This document shows positions 53,580 through 62,639 of a stretch of 64,000 nt of DNA, one piece after another (the first letter of the stretch is position 1; the number at the start of each line of letters is the position of its first letter). The notes beneath the pieces were generated by a model, which saw only the letters and a program-made list of their open reading frames with translations, did no database searches and was not told where the DNA came from. Location of the stretch: NCBI GenBank assembly GCA_038818725.1, contig JAWAYL010000002.1:7494-71493 (forward strand), in the 5' to 3' direction. The translations under genes and the position numbers were made by a program. Source of the stretch: JACIWB01 sp038818725 (GTDB lineage Archaea > Thermoplasmatota > E2 > UBA202 > JdFR-43).

Positions 53580-54923
53580 TTACGAAACCAAGGATTTCAA
53601 AGAGTTCAGACAAGATTTTAAATCTTCTATAATATCTCCTTCGTACTTCTCTTTAATGGTATCTTCTGATACTCCGCAGAATCCGTGCCCTAAAATGCTT
53701 TTATTTCTTATTTCGTTTAAAGTATCCAATTTGTCTCCTAAACTTTTGACTATTTTCATTATTTCCTTCAATTTTGTATCTCTTTCTTTACTTATAAGAT
53801 ATCCAATAACCTTTCTCAAAACAAGGGTATTTGGCTCGCTATAATTTATTTTATCCTTTTGGAGAGATTCTAATAATTCCTCATTTTGTTCTATATAATT
53901 TTTAAACTCTTCAAAACCTTTAGCCCCTTTTTCTGTGGATATTTTAGTGGTGTATTCAAAAATAAACTTTAATGATGCTTCATTAAACCTAACTATTCTA
54001 CCTAGAAAATCGATATAATTTCCTTCCTCAAATTTTATTAATATGTTATTAAATAGTTCATCAAGTAAAGCTATCAGCAATAGGAAATAATCTTTAGAAA
54101 ACTGGTCTACAGAAGAATGCTTCTCCAACTTTTCTAAGTTATTAATAATATTCTCTATCTCGGATTTTTCTATACCTGAATAGCTTTCTTTGATTTTTTT
54201 ATAATGGGTAATTGCTTTTTTAAAATCGAATAAATATCGATAGTACTCGCCTCGAAGTCTTTCTAATTCTTTATTATCAAGCAAGCCATATTTTTCTGCC
54301 AACTCGATAGCGCCTTTATATTGATGTTTCTCTTTTAAACTTTTATAAGTTTCTGTAAGAAAGGCTTTGTATATTTTATCACCTACTCTTAGTAATTTAC
54401 ACTGGTTGCTACCTGCTGGTAAATAAATCGCTTGAACTAAATTTCTGAATTTTGAAACACAATTAAAGAGTAAAGCTTCATTCTCTGCCGGTGTGCCACC
54501 AGTTAGAGAAACAAAATATATATCTGCGGAGAATGATTTATTGAAAAATTTTTCATAAAATTCATACATTTTATCTCTATCTGCAGGATTATCATTTATC
54601 TGAATTACACTAGTATTTTCACCCAACAATTTTTTTAGTATTTGAGCTATATACCAAGTATCTTGAGGATGGAAGGGTACCTGCTCTGTAGCAAATAAAT
54701 AAATATGTTGGAGTTTGTAATCCTGGGTAGTATCGATATAATTAACTACAGGCCCTAGAAGTAAAGGCTCTAATTTTAAATTAACCCATTTATTCTGATT
54801 AAATATTTCTTTGCTTTTTTCATATACATTTTCATCTTTTTTAAAATAAGGTTTGCCATTTATCCCCAGATCACTTATACCAACATTTGCATATAGTATA
54901 GCATTTTTCAACCTTTCTTTCAT
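53580..54923 (-). CDS. CARF-HEPN ribonuclease, Csm6-like type III effector
   Basis: This protein of about 447 residues has an N-terminal CARF-like Rossmann domain (AILYANVGISDLG, HIYLFATEQVPFHP, IYFVSLTGGTPAENEALLF). Helices follow, and the C-terminal HEPN active site is R-x6-H in RNKSILGHG (Arg406, His413). Csm6/Csx1-type proteins bind cyclic oligoadenylate made by Cas10 and cut RNA nonspecifically. The start at 54923 follows a GGGGGTG ribosome-binding site; the ORF begins 8 codons earlier. It is the last gene of the csm operon. It differs from short Csm6 proteins by a long helical middle, so the subtype is uncertain. Confidence 0.85.
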   Translation of the reverse strand: MKERLKNAILYANVGISDLGINGKPYFKKDENVYEKSKEIFNQNKWVNLKLEPLLLGPVVNYIDTTQDYKLQHIYLFATEQVPFHPQDTWYIAQILKKLLGENTSVIQINDNPADRDKMYEFYEKFFNKSFSADIYFVSLTGGTPAENEALLFNCVSKFRNLVQAIYLPAGSNQCKLLRVGDKIYKAFLTETYKSLKEKHQYKGAIELAEKYGLLDNKELERLRGEYYRYLFDFKKAITHYKKIKESYSGIEKSEIENIINNLEKLEKHSSVDQFSKDYFLLLIALLDELFNNILIKFEEGNYIDFLGRIVRFNEASLKFIFEYTTKISTEKGAKGFEEFKNYIEQNEELLESLQKDKINYSEPNTLVLRKVIGYLISKERDTKLKEIMKIVKSLGDKLDTLNEIRNKSILGHGFCGVSEDTIKEKYEGDIIEDLKSCLNSLKSLVS

Positions 54924-54925
54924 AT

Positions 54926-56005
54926 TCACCCCCTTATTTTTACCCATCCTAATGGGTATTCATTATTATAACTCACTCTTCTTGTCTTAGGAAATTTCAA
55001 AACAAATTTTCCTGTTTTTGGATTTCTCCCGAGACCGAGTTTTTTTCTTAAGTTCCTACCTTTTTCCCATTCTTCAAATTTCTCCGCTTTCAAGCCTATG
55101 GTTTTTGCATGCCATCCTCCACCCCATCCAAGATTTAATATCATCTCATTTTCCTTGCAATTTTCTATTTCATCCTTCAATTTATAAAATACATTTTTTG
55201 TTACATTAGAAAATTTATAATTTAATTGTTTTAGAATTATCTCTTTAGAAAATTCACTGCATATTTTGAAAATTTCTTCTTTTTTCATATACTCTTTTAC
55301 TAGATTCTCTTTAAAGATGTGTTTATTTAACAGTTCATTGTCTATCCTAAAATAAAAGCTCGTCTTTTCCCCTCGCTTTATACTTTCTATGTATGTGGGA
55401 ATTGTTCGAGGATTCCCAACAATTTTTATTTCATTTATCTCTAAAGAGGATAAAGAAAAAGGAAGAGTATCTGAGATTCTTAATGCTCTTAAAATATCGT
55501 AATGTGGTTCTTTACCGAATATTTCTTTTTCTAATCTTATACAAGCTTCATTTGGTTTTATATATTTCTTTTCTAATAATTCTTTACAGTAATCAAACAC
55601 TTTTTCTTCACTTACTATTTTCCATAAAAGTGCTGTTCTTATTGCACCTTTTATTGAACTTCCGGGAATATAAGGAAATCCCTCAATATTTTTAATAAAT
55701 TCTCTAATCTGAGGCTTTGTGTTTCGTATTCTATCAAAATCTATCTTCATAGGAATTGAATACTGCGAGAAATCGGTAGGGTTTAAGTTGTTTTTCTTTA
55801 AAAAATCCTCCATTTTAAAATCTTCTTTTTCTTTATTAATTTCTTCTACGAGCGAGATATTATTTTCTATACAATACCCGGCAAATTTATCAAAATCCAT
55901 TTTTATAAAATTTTTGTTTTCAATAACAAAATCTATCGATGTAAAAACATTCCCATTACCTACATGTAAGGGTGTAAGAACCTCTAATTCTAATCTATTC
56001 TTCAT
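54926..56005 (-). CDS. csm5: Type III-A RAMP protein Csm5
   Basis: This 359-residue RAMP protein has LEVLTPLHVGNGNVFTSIDFVI, FPYIPGSSIKGAIRTALLWK, KEIFGKEPHYDILRALRISDT and the late Gly-rich LNLGWGGGWHAKTIGL, which is Csm5-specific. Csm5 caps the 3' end of the crRNA in the Csm complex. It abuts csm4 (1-nt spacing) and lies 2 nt before the CARF-HEPN start. Confidence 0.95.
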   Translation of the reverse strand: MKNRLELEVLTPLHVGNGNVFTSIDFVIENKNFIKMDFDKFAGYCIENNISLVEEINKEKEDFKMEDFLKKNNLNPTDFSQYSIPMKIDFDRIRNTKPQIREFIKNIEGFPYIPGSSIKGAIRTALLWKIVSEEKVFDYCKELLEKKYIKPNEACIRLEKEIFGKEPHYDILRALRISDTLPFSLSSLEINEIKIVGNPRTIPTYIESIKRGEKTSFYFRIDNELLNKHIFKENLVKEYMKKEEIFKICSEFSKEIILKQLNYKFSNVTKNVFYKLKDEIENCKENEMILNLGWGGGWHAKTIGLKAEKFEEWEKGRNLRKKLGLGRNPKTGKFVLKFPKTRRVSYNNEYPLGWVKIRG

Positions 56006-56890
56006 TTACTCACCTTTAATTTGGATAGCATAGGCTTTTCCATATATAGAGTATCCTTCGTAATGAATTAATTTTCCCTCAGGCAACTTTTCAAATACAC
56101 TCCCTTCTTTTATCATTTTTATTCTCGGTTTTCTTTCCTTTCCTATCCATCCTCCTTTTAAAACAAAATCCCAAGATGAGGCGCCAGAAAATAAACCTTT
56201 TTCGTTTTCATCTGGATAGAATAACGAGAGAAGCATATACTTGTTTCCATTTAGAGGGGTACGGAGGGTTATATTTTCTTCTTTAAAGCTAAATAGTCCA
56301 TAACCCCATGTTCTTTTTCCGCCAAACCCTTCCTCCTGTAGTAACCTCAAAGAAGAGATTATTTCTCTATAAATATTTTCTTCGCACTCAATAGTAAACC
56401 AGAGACCACATTTTTCATTAAATTTTATCAAACCTACAAAAAAGAAATCAGACTTTTTGGTTTCGCGGTCGAGATAAACTTTTGGTATTTGTTGCTCTTC
56501 ATATAGATATTTTTTATTTAGAATGTTTTCTATATCTGATTCATTTAATTTTTCATAATTTATTATCTTCTCAAAATAATCTTTTGATATAAACTCCACT
56601 TTTTTCCAATCTTTTGGTAATTCTCCGTCAAAATTTATTTTTACTCTTGGTTTTGGGAAATATATATTGTTTTCATCGAATGGGTAAGCAGAAGAAATTC
56701 TTACTTTTTCAAATTTTTTAACAAACTCATCTGTCTCTTCTTCAGTATGGAGTAAGGAATATGCATTTATAATTCCATTAAATATAGTATCAGAATGAAT
56801 TATTGGGGAAGATTCTTCCAGTCCAATCCCTATTTCTCCTATATGGAGAGGAGACGTAAAGTTTAATTTAATTATCTTCATATTTTTCAT
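56006..56890 (-). CDS. csm4: Type III-A RAMP protein Csm4
   Basis: This 294-residue RAMP protein begins IIKLNFTSPLHIGEIGIGLEESSPIIHSDTIFNGIINAYSL, the usual Csm4 start. It has RLLQEEGFGGKRTWGYGLFSF (RAMP Gly-rich loop) and YSIYGKAYAIQI. It holds the 5' handle of the crRNA and contacts Cas10. It lies between csm3 (3-nt gap) and csm5. Confidence 0.95.
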   Translation of the reverse strand: MKNMKIIKLNFTSPLHIGEIGIGLEESSPIIHSDTIFNGIINAYSLLHTEEETDEFVKKFEKVRISSAYPFDENNIYFPKPRVKINFDGELPKDWKKVEFISKDYFEKIINYEKLNESDIENILNKKYLYEEQQIPKVYLDRETKKSDFFFVGLIKFNEKCGLWFTIECEENIYREIISSLRLLQEEGFGGKRTWGYGLFSFKEENITLRTPLNGNKYMLLSLFYPDENEKGLFSGASSWDFVLKGGWIGKERKPRIKMIKEGSVFEKLPEGKLIHYEGYSIYGKAYAIQIKGE

Positions 56891-56893
56891 TTT

Positions 56894-57637
56894 TTATGAT
56901 TTTATAAAATCTATTGCTTTTTCTATGGTTTCAAACTCTTTTGAAGCGTTTTTATTATCTTGAAGATAATATTCTATCTTTTTTACAATGATTTTCTGCT
57001 GTTTTCTGATTTCGATTTTTCCATACCCACGAGAGCCGTGCCCTCCAAGATAATCATCCTCCAACATTTTTAAGCATCTTTCAAGATTTTTTAAGTCTTC
57101 TTTTGCTTGCTCTTTATCCTCTATATTGTAAATAATTTCAAAATTGAAAACGCTTCCTGCTGGAATTCTTTCTATTTGTCTGGGTGTAGCTTGAGTGGTT
57201 ATTCTATCAATCACGTTTTCAAACTTCCATTCTGTATATTTCAGCCCAGTATCTATATTTTCTAATTTTTTTCTACTTTCTTCTGTTAAGTGCAAATCTC
57301 TAACGATAATTCTTGATGGAGACTCACCTGTCGCTGAGCCAAAAATTCTACAAACAGGACATTTTTTGGCCTCGTTTCTTGTCTGGCATTCGTGCCTTTT
57401 AATGGTATTATCTATATAAATATTAAAAAAATTTTCATCCTTGGCATTCGCTATTTCCCACAGACTTCTTAATTTTCCTTTCAAAGAACTTCCTGGTATG
57501 TAAGGATAATCTGTTATTGGATCTCTTACAACAGGACTATCTATACCACCAATTTTCATTGTTTCTCTGCTTGCACCCACATGCAAACCAGTTTTTAATT
57601 CCATCTCTCCTTTTATAATTATTTTCCCTAATAGCAT
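56894..57637 (-). CDS. csm3: Type III-A backbone RAMP nuclease Csm3
   Basis: This protein of about 247 residues has KIIIKGEMELKTGLHVGASRETMKIGGIDSPVVRDP, PYIPGSSLKGKLRSLWE, CPVCRIFGSATGESPSRIIVRD and GGHGSRGYGKIEI. Asp33 (GGIDSP) occupies the place of the catalytic Asp that lets Csm3 cut target RNA every 6 nt. The start was moved 12 codons to the ATG behind GGAGGTGGTG, which overlaps the csm2 end region. It forms the repeated backbone of the Csm complex. Confidence 0.95.
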   Translation of the reverse strand: MLLGKIIIKGEMELKTGLHVGASRETMKIGGIDSPVVRDPITDYPYIPGSSLKGKLRSLWEIANAKDENFFNIYIDNTIKRHECQTRNEAKKCPVCRIFGSATGESPSRIIVRDLHLTEESRKKLENIDTGLKYTEWKFENVIDRITTQATPRQIERIPAGSVFNFEIIYNIEDKEQAKEDLKNLERCLKMLEDDYLGGHGSRGYGKIEIRKQQKIIVKKIEYYLQDNKNASKEFETIEKAIDFIKS

Positions 57638-57638
57638 T

Positions 57639-58211
57639 TTAATCACCACCTCCTGCCAACTTATGGTATGCAACCACCCCTCTCAAAAAATCACAAATCT
57701 TTTTGAAATCTTCAAAGGTATTAACCTCATTGATCGCATTATCTATTATCCTTACCAACTCGGCTGTTGATTTATTTTTTGCAGAAGTATATGCTAAAAG
57801 GGGCTTTAATTTTAATAGTTTATTTCTATCAAACTTTTCTTTTCCTTCATCTTCTATTTTACTAAACCCATCTAGTATTTTTCTTATCTGGGTTGTTTTC
57901 ATTTTTTGTTTTTTTACTAGATAAATCCCCAAAATACAGCTAAAATCTATCAACTCCTTCTCCTTGAAGGAAAGAAATTTTTTTGTCTCTTTTTCCTTTA
58001 TCATCTTTTCGCAAAAATCTAAATAATCTTTTTGTTCCTTCTTTTTTTCTAGTTGTTGTTTTTCTAAATCTTTAACTCTAGAATTTTGTTTCTCGTTTCT
58101 TGCTTTTCTTATATCTTTTTCTATTTCTGCCAAATTTTTTTCTATTTCTGCCAAATTTTCTACAAATTCAATGTGTTTTCCTTCTTCTATCAACTTTTTA
58201 ATATCTTCCAT
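57639..58211 (-). CDS. csm2: Type III-A small subunit Csm2, with an internal 7-residue duplication
   Basis: This protein of about 190 residues has a Csm2-like helical C-terminus (TTQIRKILDGFSKIEDEG, LLKLKPLLAYTSAKNK, FEDFKKICDFLRGVVAYHKLAGG). An unusually long N-terminal coiled coil of about 80 residues precedes it. NLAEIEK occurs twice in tandem there, encoded by a 21-bp duplication (58121-58162). Typical Csm2 is about 120-150 residues. The start follows GGGGTGA; cas10 overlaps it by 14 nt. Confidence 0.92.
   Translation of the reverse strand: MEDIKKLIEEGKHIEFVENLAEIEKNLAEIEKDIRKARNEKQNSRVKDLEKQQLEKKKEQKDYLDFCEKMIKEKETKKFLSFKEKELIDFSCILGIYLVKKQKMKTTQIRKILDGFSKIEDEGKEKFDRNKLLKLKPLLAYTSAKNKSTAELVRIIDNAINEVNTFEDFKKICDFLRGVVAYHKLAGGGD
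58121..58162 (-). repeat. 21-bp tandem duplication inside csm2
   Basis: Two 21-bp units starting CTATTTCTGCCAAATTTT (plus strand) lie at 58121-58141 and 58142-58162, differing only in the last bases. They encode the repeated NLAEIEK in the csm2 coiled coil and keep the frame. Confidence 0.8.
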
Positions 58212-60573
58212 ATTTTTCACCCCTTGTTGCAAGATCTAATATTCTTAATGGAATATCTATATAATAAATTTTTGATGGTTGTTGTCTGTTTATTACTGAA
58301 TATTTCTTAACAATCCTTTCAAAAATTTTTTTATCTTTTTCATTTAATCTTCCATACCAATAACTCAAATGCACTGCCCAATCTATCCTACTAAAATTTT
58401 CTTTATAATAATTATTTATAGAGAGCAATTTTCCTATATTTGCTTTACTCACTACTAGTTTATTTCCGTTCAATAATGGAGCAAAATCTTTCCAGAGCTC
58501 CAAAAATTTATCCCATTCCAGTGATTCTTTAAATATTCCTCTTACATTAACACCTCTCTCAAATAACCAGATTCTGTTTTTTCCCTCATCTTTTGCTATT
58601 TTTTCTTTTTCACCAGAAATCTGTGCTATCTTATAAAATGGGAACTTTTCATCAAATATACAAAAGCTACCGGAAATAGTAATATTATCATTTTCTCCGA
58701 CATATTTCCTAAATAGAGAGTTAATATCAAATGCAAGCTCAATTACATCATCCCATGATCCAACTATGAGTAAATCATCTCCTCCTCCATAAACTATCAC
58801 AAATTTTCTTTCCTTCCTTTCTGCTAATCTCTTTATTTTTTCACCTATTTTCCAATTAGTATTTATAATTTCCTCAATATTTTTATCTTGAAGATTTCCT
58901 AAAAGATTTATGTAAGCCTTAAAAAAGTAATTTAAAAATCTGGATAGATTTGTTATTCTAGAAATTGTTCTTTTTTCCTTTGGTAAACCTCTTCGGAAAA
59001 TATCCCCGAGCCTATCGACATCCATTCTCAGCACACCGATTTTTTTAATCCCTGTTGCTTTTTCTGCTAATTCATCTAAATTACCTGTACCGTATGCGTA
59101 GTTGGGTAGGGGCAAGGGGGCATAAATAAACTCTTTTTTATTTTTCTCTTTCTTCATCTTCAATATTTCATCTGGAGGATCCAAAGAATTTATATGAAAA
59201 ATTGTGTCAAAATTTTCTTCTATTTTATTCGTAATTTTGATTTTAGAAAAAGGCAGTTCCAAGTCATAATCTTTTGCATCTTTAAATCTGAGGATGTAAG
59301 ATGCTTTTATGAGATTTTCCCCTATACTTAATAATCTCCTACACTCTTCACAATATCTAATTATTTCCTCGCCTTTTTTTATTTCTTCCAATCTTTCCAC
59401 AAATTTCTTACACGCTTTACAACTTTCCTTCTTTTTCTCATATCCACTTTCCATTAATAATTTATCTGGTTCTTTGGTAAGTATGTGTTTAAATTTTTGG
59501 GATTTTTCTTTAGACAATATTTCACCTATCTTATGCCATACTTCCGAAAAATTATTAAATTCTTCTCCACTAATTTCACTCCACCCTATTGCATAATAAA
59601 GTTCTCCATCAAATTTTTTTAATAGCCATTCATTTAATTGTTCTTTCAATTCATTTATTTTTTTGATACTTTCTTCAGTATTTGGAGCAATTATATAAAA
59701 ATGCCCGCCCGCGCAATAAAGTAAATTTGCTCTGGAAAGATTCAGTCGCGTAAGTAATTCTTGAGTTACATCTTCTGAAAGAATTTCAAGCATAAATGAT
59801 CTCGCTCTCAACAATCTTAAAGATCCTTTTGAGGTAATATTGTATATAAATTTTTGTATACCTGAAATATCTCCTGAAACCAGTATATACTTTTTTTCTT
59901 TCCTATCGAGTATTTTCTCTTTTATATCTTTATCTAACTCATCTTTATGATAAAGATAAAGGCAGGATGCAATAGCACATGTGGTTTTTAAATGATCAAA
60001 CAAGGATATATCTTCATCTTCTCCAGTCCTTGCTGGTATATAAGTTGTCTCTTTTTCAAGAAAACTTAATACCAAATCAGGGGAAATTAGAGGAAATCGA
60101 TATTTGAAATCATCGAAAATTTTTTCGTAACTTTTGTGAGGAATTCTATCTTCCGCATTATTTTTATCAAAGCTTGGAAAAACAATTTCATTAAATCTTA
60201 ACACGGTGAGAGGATATGCTTTTTCCTTAACTTCTTTGTTTTCCAATCTTATTCTGGAAAAAATCGATATCAGAGGATTTTTCGGGTTAAATTCTCCTTC
60301 TTTTTCTCCTCTTTCCATTGAAGATAGATTATCTGCCTCATAAACAATCCACAAAAGATTTTTCATTTTTTGAGTTATATCTGGTGGAATTTTCTCCATA
60401 TATTTTTTGTGATGAAATTTTGCAAACACGGAGAGTTCTTTTTTGAAACTTTCTAAAAACTGAGCTCCTATCTCAGAGTGATCTCCTTCGGTTGTTCCTA
60501 TACCTCTAAGAATAACTTTACCTATATCATGGAGAAGAGCACCAAGGATTAGGGTATTATATTCTTCGTCCAT
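58198..60573 (-). CDS. cas10: Cas10/Csm1 of type III-A, HD and GGDD intact
   Basis: This 791-residue signature protein has an N-terminal HD nuclease motif (ALLHDIGKVI, His15-Asp16; HSEIGAQFL; KFHHKKY), a middle Palm-like domain (SGDISGIQKFIYNITSKGSLRLLRARSF), a four-Cys zinc site (CKACKKF...YCEEC, about 384-412) and a C-terminal Palm with GGDD at 597-600 (VIVYGGGDDLLIVGSW). GGDD makes cyclic oligoadenylates when target RNA binds; HD degrades ssDNA. It heads the minus-strand csm operon and diverges from cas4. Confidence 0.97.
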   Translation of the reverse strand: MDEEYNTLILGALLHDIGKVILRGIGTTEGDHSEIGAQFLESFKKELSVFAKFHHKKYMEKIPPDITQKMKNLLWIVYEADNLSSMERGEKEGEFNPKNPLISIFSRIRLENKEVKEKAYPLTVLRFNEIVFPSFDKNNAEDRIPHKSYEKIFDDFKYRFPLISPDLVLSFLEKETTYIPARTGEDEDISLFDHLKTTCAIASCLYLYHKDELDKDIKEKILDRKEKKYILVSGDISGIQKFIYNITSKGSLRLLRARSFMLEILSEDVTQELLTRLNLSRANLLYCAGGHFYIIAPNTEESIKKINELKEQLNEWLLKKFDGELYYAIGWSEISGEEFNNFSEVWHKIGEILSKEKSQKFKHILTKEPDKLLMESGYEKKKESCKACKKFVERLEEIKKGEEIIRYCEECRRLLSIGENLIKASYILRFKDAKDYDLELPFSKIKITNKIEENFDTIFHINSLDPPDEILKMKKEKNKKEFIYAPLPLPNYAYGTGNLDELAEKATGIKKIGVLRMDVDRLGDIFRRGLPKEKRTISRITNLSRFLNYFFKAYINLLGNLQDKNIEEIINTNWKIGEKIKRLAERKERKFVIVYGGGDDLLIVGSWDDVIELAFDINSLFRKYVGENDNITISGSFCIFDEKFPFYKIAQISGEKEKIAKDEGKNRIWLFERGVNVRGIFKESLEWDKFLELWKDFAPLLNGNKLVVSKANIGKLLSINNYYKENFSRIDWAVHLSYWYGRLNEKDKKIFERIVKKYSVINRQQPSKIYYIDIPLRILDLATRGEKYGRY

Positions 60574-60663
60574 TTTTGTTTTTAAATAATATCGGCATTA
60601 TATATATGTTGTGGTACGTACGGTGAAAACAAGAGTTCTTTTAAAAACAATTTTATAAAATAT

Positions 60664-60670
60664 TTTATAT
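60664..60670 (+). promoter_or_regulatory. TATA box of cas4-cas1-cas2
   Basis: TTTATAT lies about 22 nt upstream of the cas4 ATG at 60689, in the 115-bp divergent region between cas10 and cas4. It suggests a separate adaptation operon. Confidence 0.5.
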
Positions 60671-60688
60671 GGTAAGTTTCTTACATTC

Positions 60689-61201
60689 ATGCTTTCCTCC
60701 GAAGCTTTGTTTACTGGAACTCAAATTAACTATTACATAGTTTGTCCTACAAAATTATGGCTTTTTACACATCAATTAAGCATGGAAGTAGCTTCTGAAG
60801 ATGTACAAATAGGAAAATTTATTCATGAAACATCTTATTCAAGAGAAAAGAAAGATGTAATTATTGATAATAAAATTGGTATTGATTTTATTAGAGAAGG
60901 AGAAAAATTAATAATATGTGAGATAAAAAAATCTAAAAGAATTGAAAAAGCACATAGGTATCAGCTATACTATTATCTTTATTATCTTAAAAAAATTAAG
61001 GGAATTGAAAATGTTGAAGGAAGAATCTTATATCCTACAAGAAAAGAAGTTGAAATAATTGTTTTTAATGAGGAAATTATGAAAGAAATTGAGGAAATAC
61101 TAGAAGAAATAAGAAAAATAATTTCATTTAGCCAGCCGCCAGAGCCAACTAAAAAAGCATATTGTCGCAAATGCGCTTATTTTGAATTTTGCTGGGTGTG
61201 A
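60689..61201 (+). CDS. cas4: CRISPR adaptation nuclease Cas4
   Basis: This 170-residue RecB-type nuclease has an N-terminal Cys (YIVCPTKLWLF, Cys19) and the C-terminal cluster YCRKCAYFEFC for a 4Fe-4S centre. The catalytic region is IGIDFIREGEKLIICEIKKS (D...ExK) followed by HRYQLYYYLYYL (QxxxY). Cas4 trims prespacers with Cas1-Cas2 and sets spacer orientation. It is followed by cas1 after 2 nt. Its presence next to a type III-A effector suggests that type I-like adaptation genes are shared. Confidence 0.94.
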   Translation: MLSSEALFTGTQINYYIVCPTKLWLFTHQLSMEVASEDVQIGKFIHETSYSREKKDVIIDNKIGIDFIREGEKLIICEIKKSKRIEKAHRYQLYYYLYYLKKIKGIENVEGRILYPTRKEVEIIVFNEEIMKEIEEILEEIRKIISFSQPPEPTKKAYCRKCAYFEFCWV

Positions 61202-61203
61202 AA

Positions 61204-62274
61204 ATGAAGAAGAATTTTTATATTTTGAGAAATGGAAAGCTGATAAGGAAAGGAAATACAATATATTTTATATTTGAGAAAAGTGAAGAAAAAAGTTTTT
61301 CTGCTGAAGTTGATGGAGAAGAAATAGAAGTGGAAGCAGAGGATATATCAGATAAACCAGAATATGAAAAAAGAATTTTGCCAGTTGAGCAAATTGGTGC
61401 AATTTTTATTTATGGAAGAGTTTCTCTTACATCAGGAGTAATATCTTTCTTGAGTAAAAATAGCATACCAGTTCATTTCTTTGGATATTATGGAAATTAT
61501 GAAAGCACTTTAATGCCAAAAGAAATGTTGCTTTCTGGAGAAATGCATATAAAACAAGCAATGCATTATTTATCGCCAGATAAGCGCATTTTTATTGCAA
61601 AAAGATTTGTTGAAAGCTCTGCACAAAATATTTTAAAAAATTTAGAATATTATCAAAGAGAAGGAAAAAATTTGCAAGAAGAAATTTCTTACATAACCAG
61701 TGCATTTAACTCAATTGAGAATTGTAAAGATATCAGCCAGCTTTTAGCTTTGGAAGGAGCAATTAGAAGTAAATATTATTCCTCCTTTGGTAAAATTCTA
61801 AAATCCTTTGAATTTGATGAAAGAACAAGGCAGCCGCCTGAAAATCCAATAAATGCTATGATTAGTTTTGGAAATTCTCTTCTATATGCAACAATTATTA
61901 ACCAAATATATCATACTCAACTTGATCAAACTATATCATTTCTTCATGAACCATCTGAAAGAAGATTTTCACTTGCCTTAGATATATCAGAAATATTTAA
62001 GCCATTACTTGTAGATAGGACAATATTTAAGTTAGTTAACAAAGATATAATATCTGAGAATCATTTTGTAAAAGAATTAAATAGTTGCTTGTTAAATGAT
62101 AAAGGAAAGGAAATTTTTCTTAGAGAATATGATGAAAAATTGAATACTACAATAAAACATCGTGAGTTAGGAAGAAATGTTTCATATGAAAGGCTAATAT
62201 ATCTTGAATGTCTTAAATTATGCAAGCATTTCCTTGGGATAAAAGATTACAAACCATTTGTGATATGGTGGTAA
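61204..62274 (+). CDS. cas1: CRISPR integrase Cas1
   Basis: This 356-residue protein begins MKKNFYILRNGKLIRKGNTIYF. The catalytic metal ligands are Glu184 (LALEGAIRSKYY), His248 (SFLHEPSERRFSLALD) and Asp260. Conserved IFIYGRVSLTSGVISFLSKN and HFFGYYGNYESTLMP segments match archaeal type I-B/III Cas1. It inserts new spacers with Cas2. The start is the ATG after the cas4 stop; the longer frame's first codons lie inside cas4. Confidence 0.97.
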   Translation: MKKNFYILRNGKLIRKGNTIYFIFEKSEEKSFSAEVDGEEIEVEAEDISDKPEYEKRILPVEQIGAIFIYGRVSLTSGVISFLSKNSIPVHFFGYYGNYESTLMPKEMLLSGEMHIKQAMHYLSPDKRIFIAKRFVESSAQNILKNLEYYQREGKNLQEEISYITSAFNSIENCKDISQLLALEGAIRSKYYSSFGKILKSFEFDERTRQPPENPINAMISFGNSLLYATIINQIYHTQLDQTISFLHEPSERRFSLALDISEIFKPLLVDRTIFKLVNKDIISENHFVKELNSCLLNDKGKEIFLREYDEKLNTTIKHRELGRNVSYERLIYLECLKLCKHFLGIKDYKPFVIWW

Positions 62275-62275
62275 A

Positions 62276-62539
62276 ATGTACGTAATAGTAGTTTATGATG
62301 TTGGGGTTGAAAGAGTTTCAAAAATTTGCTCTTTTTTAAGATGCTTTCTTTCATGGGTTCAAAATTCTGTTTTTGAAGGAGATTTGACAGAATCTCAACT
62401 ATTAAGGGTTAAAGAAGGTATTAAAGAAATTATCGACAAAAACAGCGATTCAGTTAGAATATATACAATGAGAAGTAAAGATGTTTTCAAAATGGAAATA
62501 TTAGGAATTGAGAGAGCGAGCACAGAACCATTTATATGA
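62276..62539 (+). CDS. cas2: CRISPR adaptation protein Cas2
   Basis: This 87-residue protein starts MYVIVVYDVGVERVSKICSFLRCFLSWVQNSVFEGDLTESQ, with Asp8 at the conserved ferredoxin-like fold position (VVYDV), and ends RIYTMRSKDVFKMEILG. It forms the core of the Cas1-Cas2 integrase. One base separates it from cas1, and the CRISPR leader follows directly. Confidence 0.96.
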   Translation: MYVIVVYDVGVERVSKICSFLRCFLSWVQNSVFEGDLTESQLLRVKEGIKEIIDKNSDSVRIYTMRSKDVFKMEILGIERASTEPFI

Positions 62540-62639
62540 TTGTCGTGGATCTTTATAAATAAACAGCATCATTGAACATCCCCGACAATTTTAAATATAA
62601 ATTTGCATTTAAAATTAAATAAACGCGATTTCAGCCGCT
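62540..62639 (+). promoter_or_regulatory. CRISPR leader
   Basis: This 100-bp AT-rich stretch lies between cas2 and the first repeat. It contains a TATA-like TTTAAATATAAAT (about 62590-62602). Nearly symmetric GATTGTCGTGG and CCCCGACAATT flank its first half, a possible protein-binding site. Its place at the cas2 side and the ATTGAAAT repeat ends set the transcription direction to the right. Confidence 0.75.
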
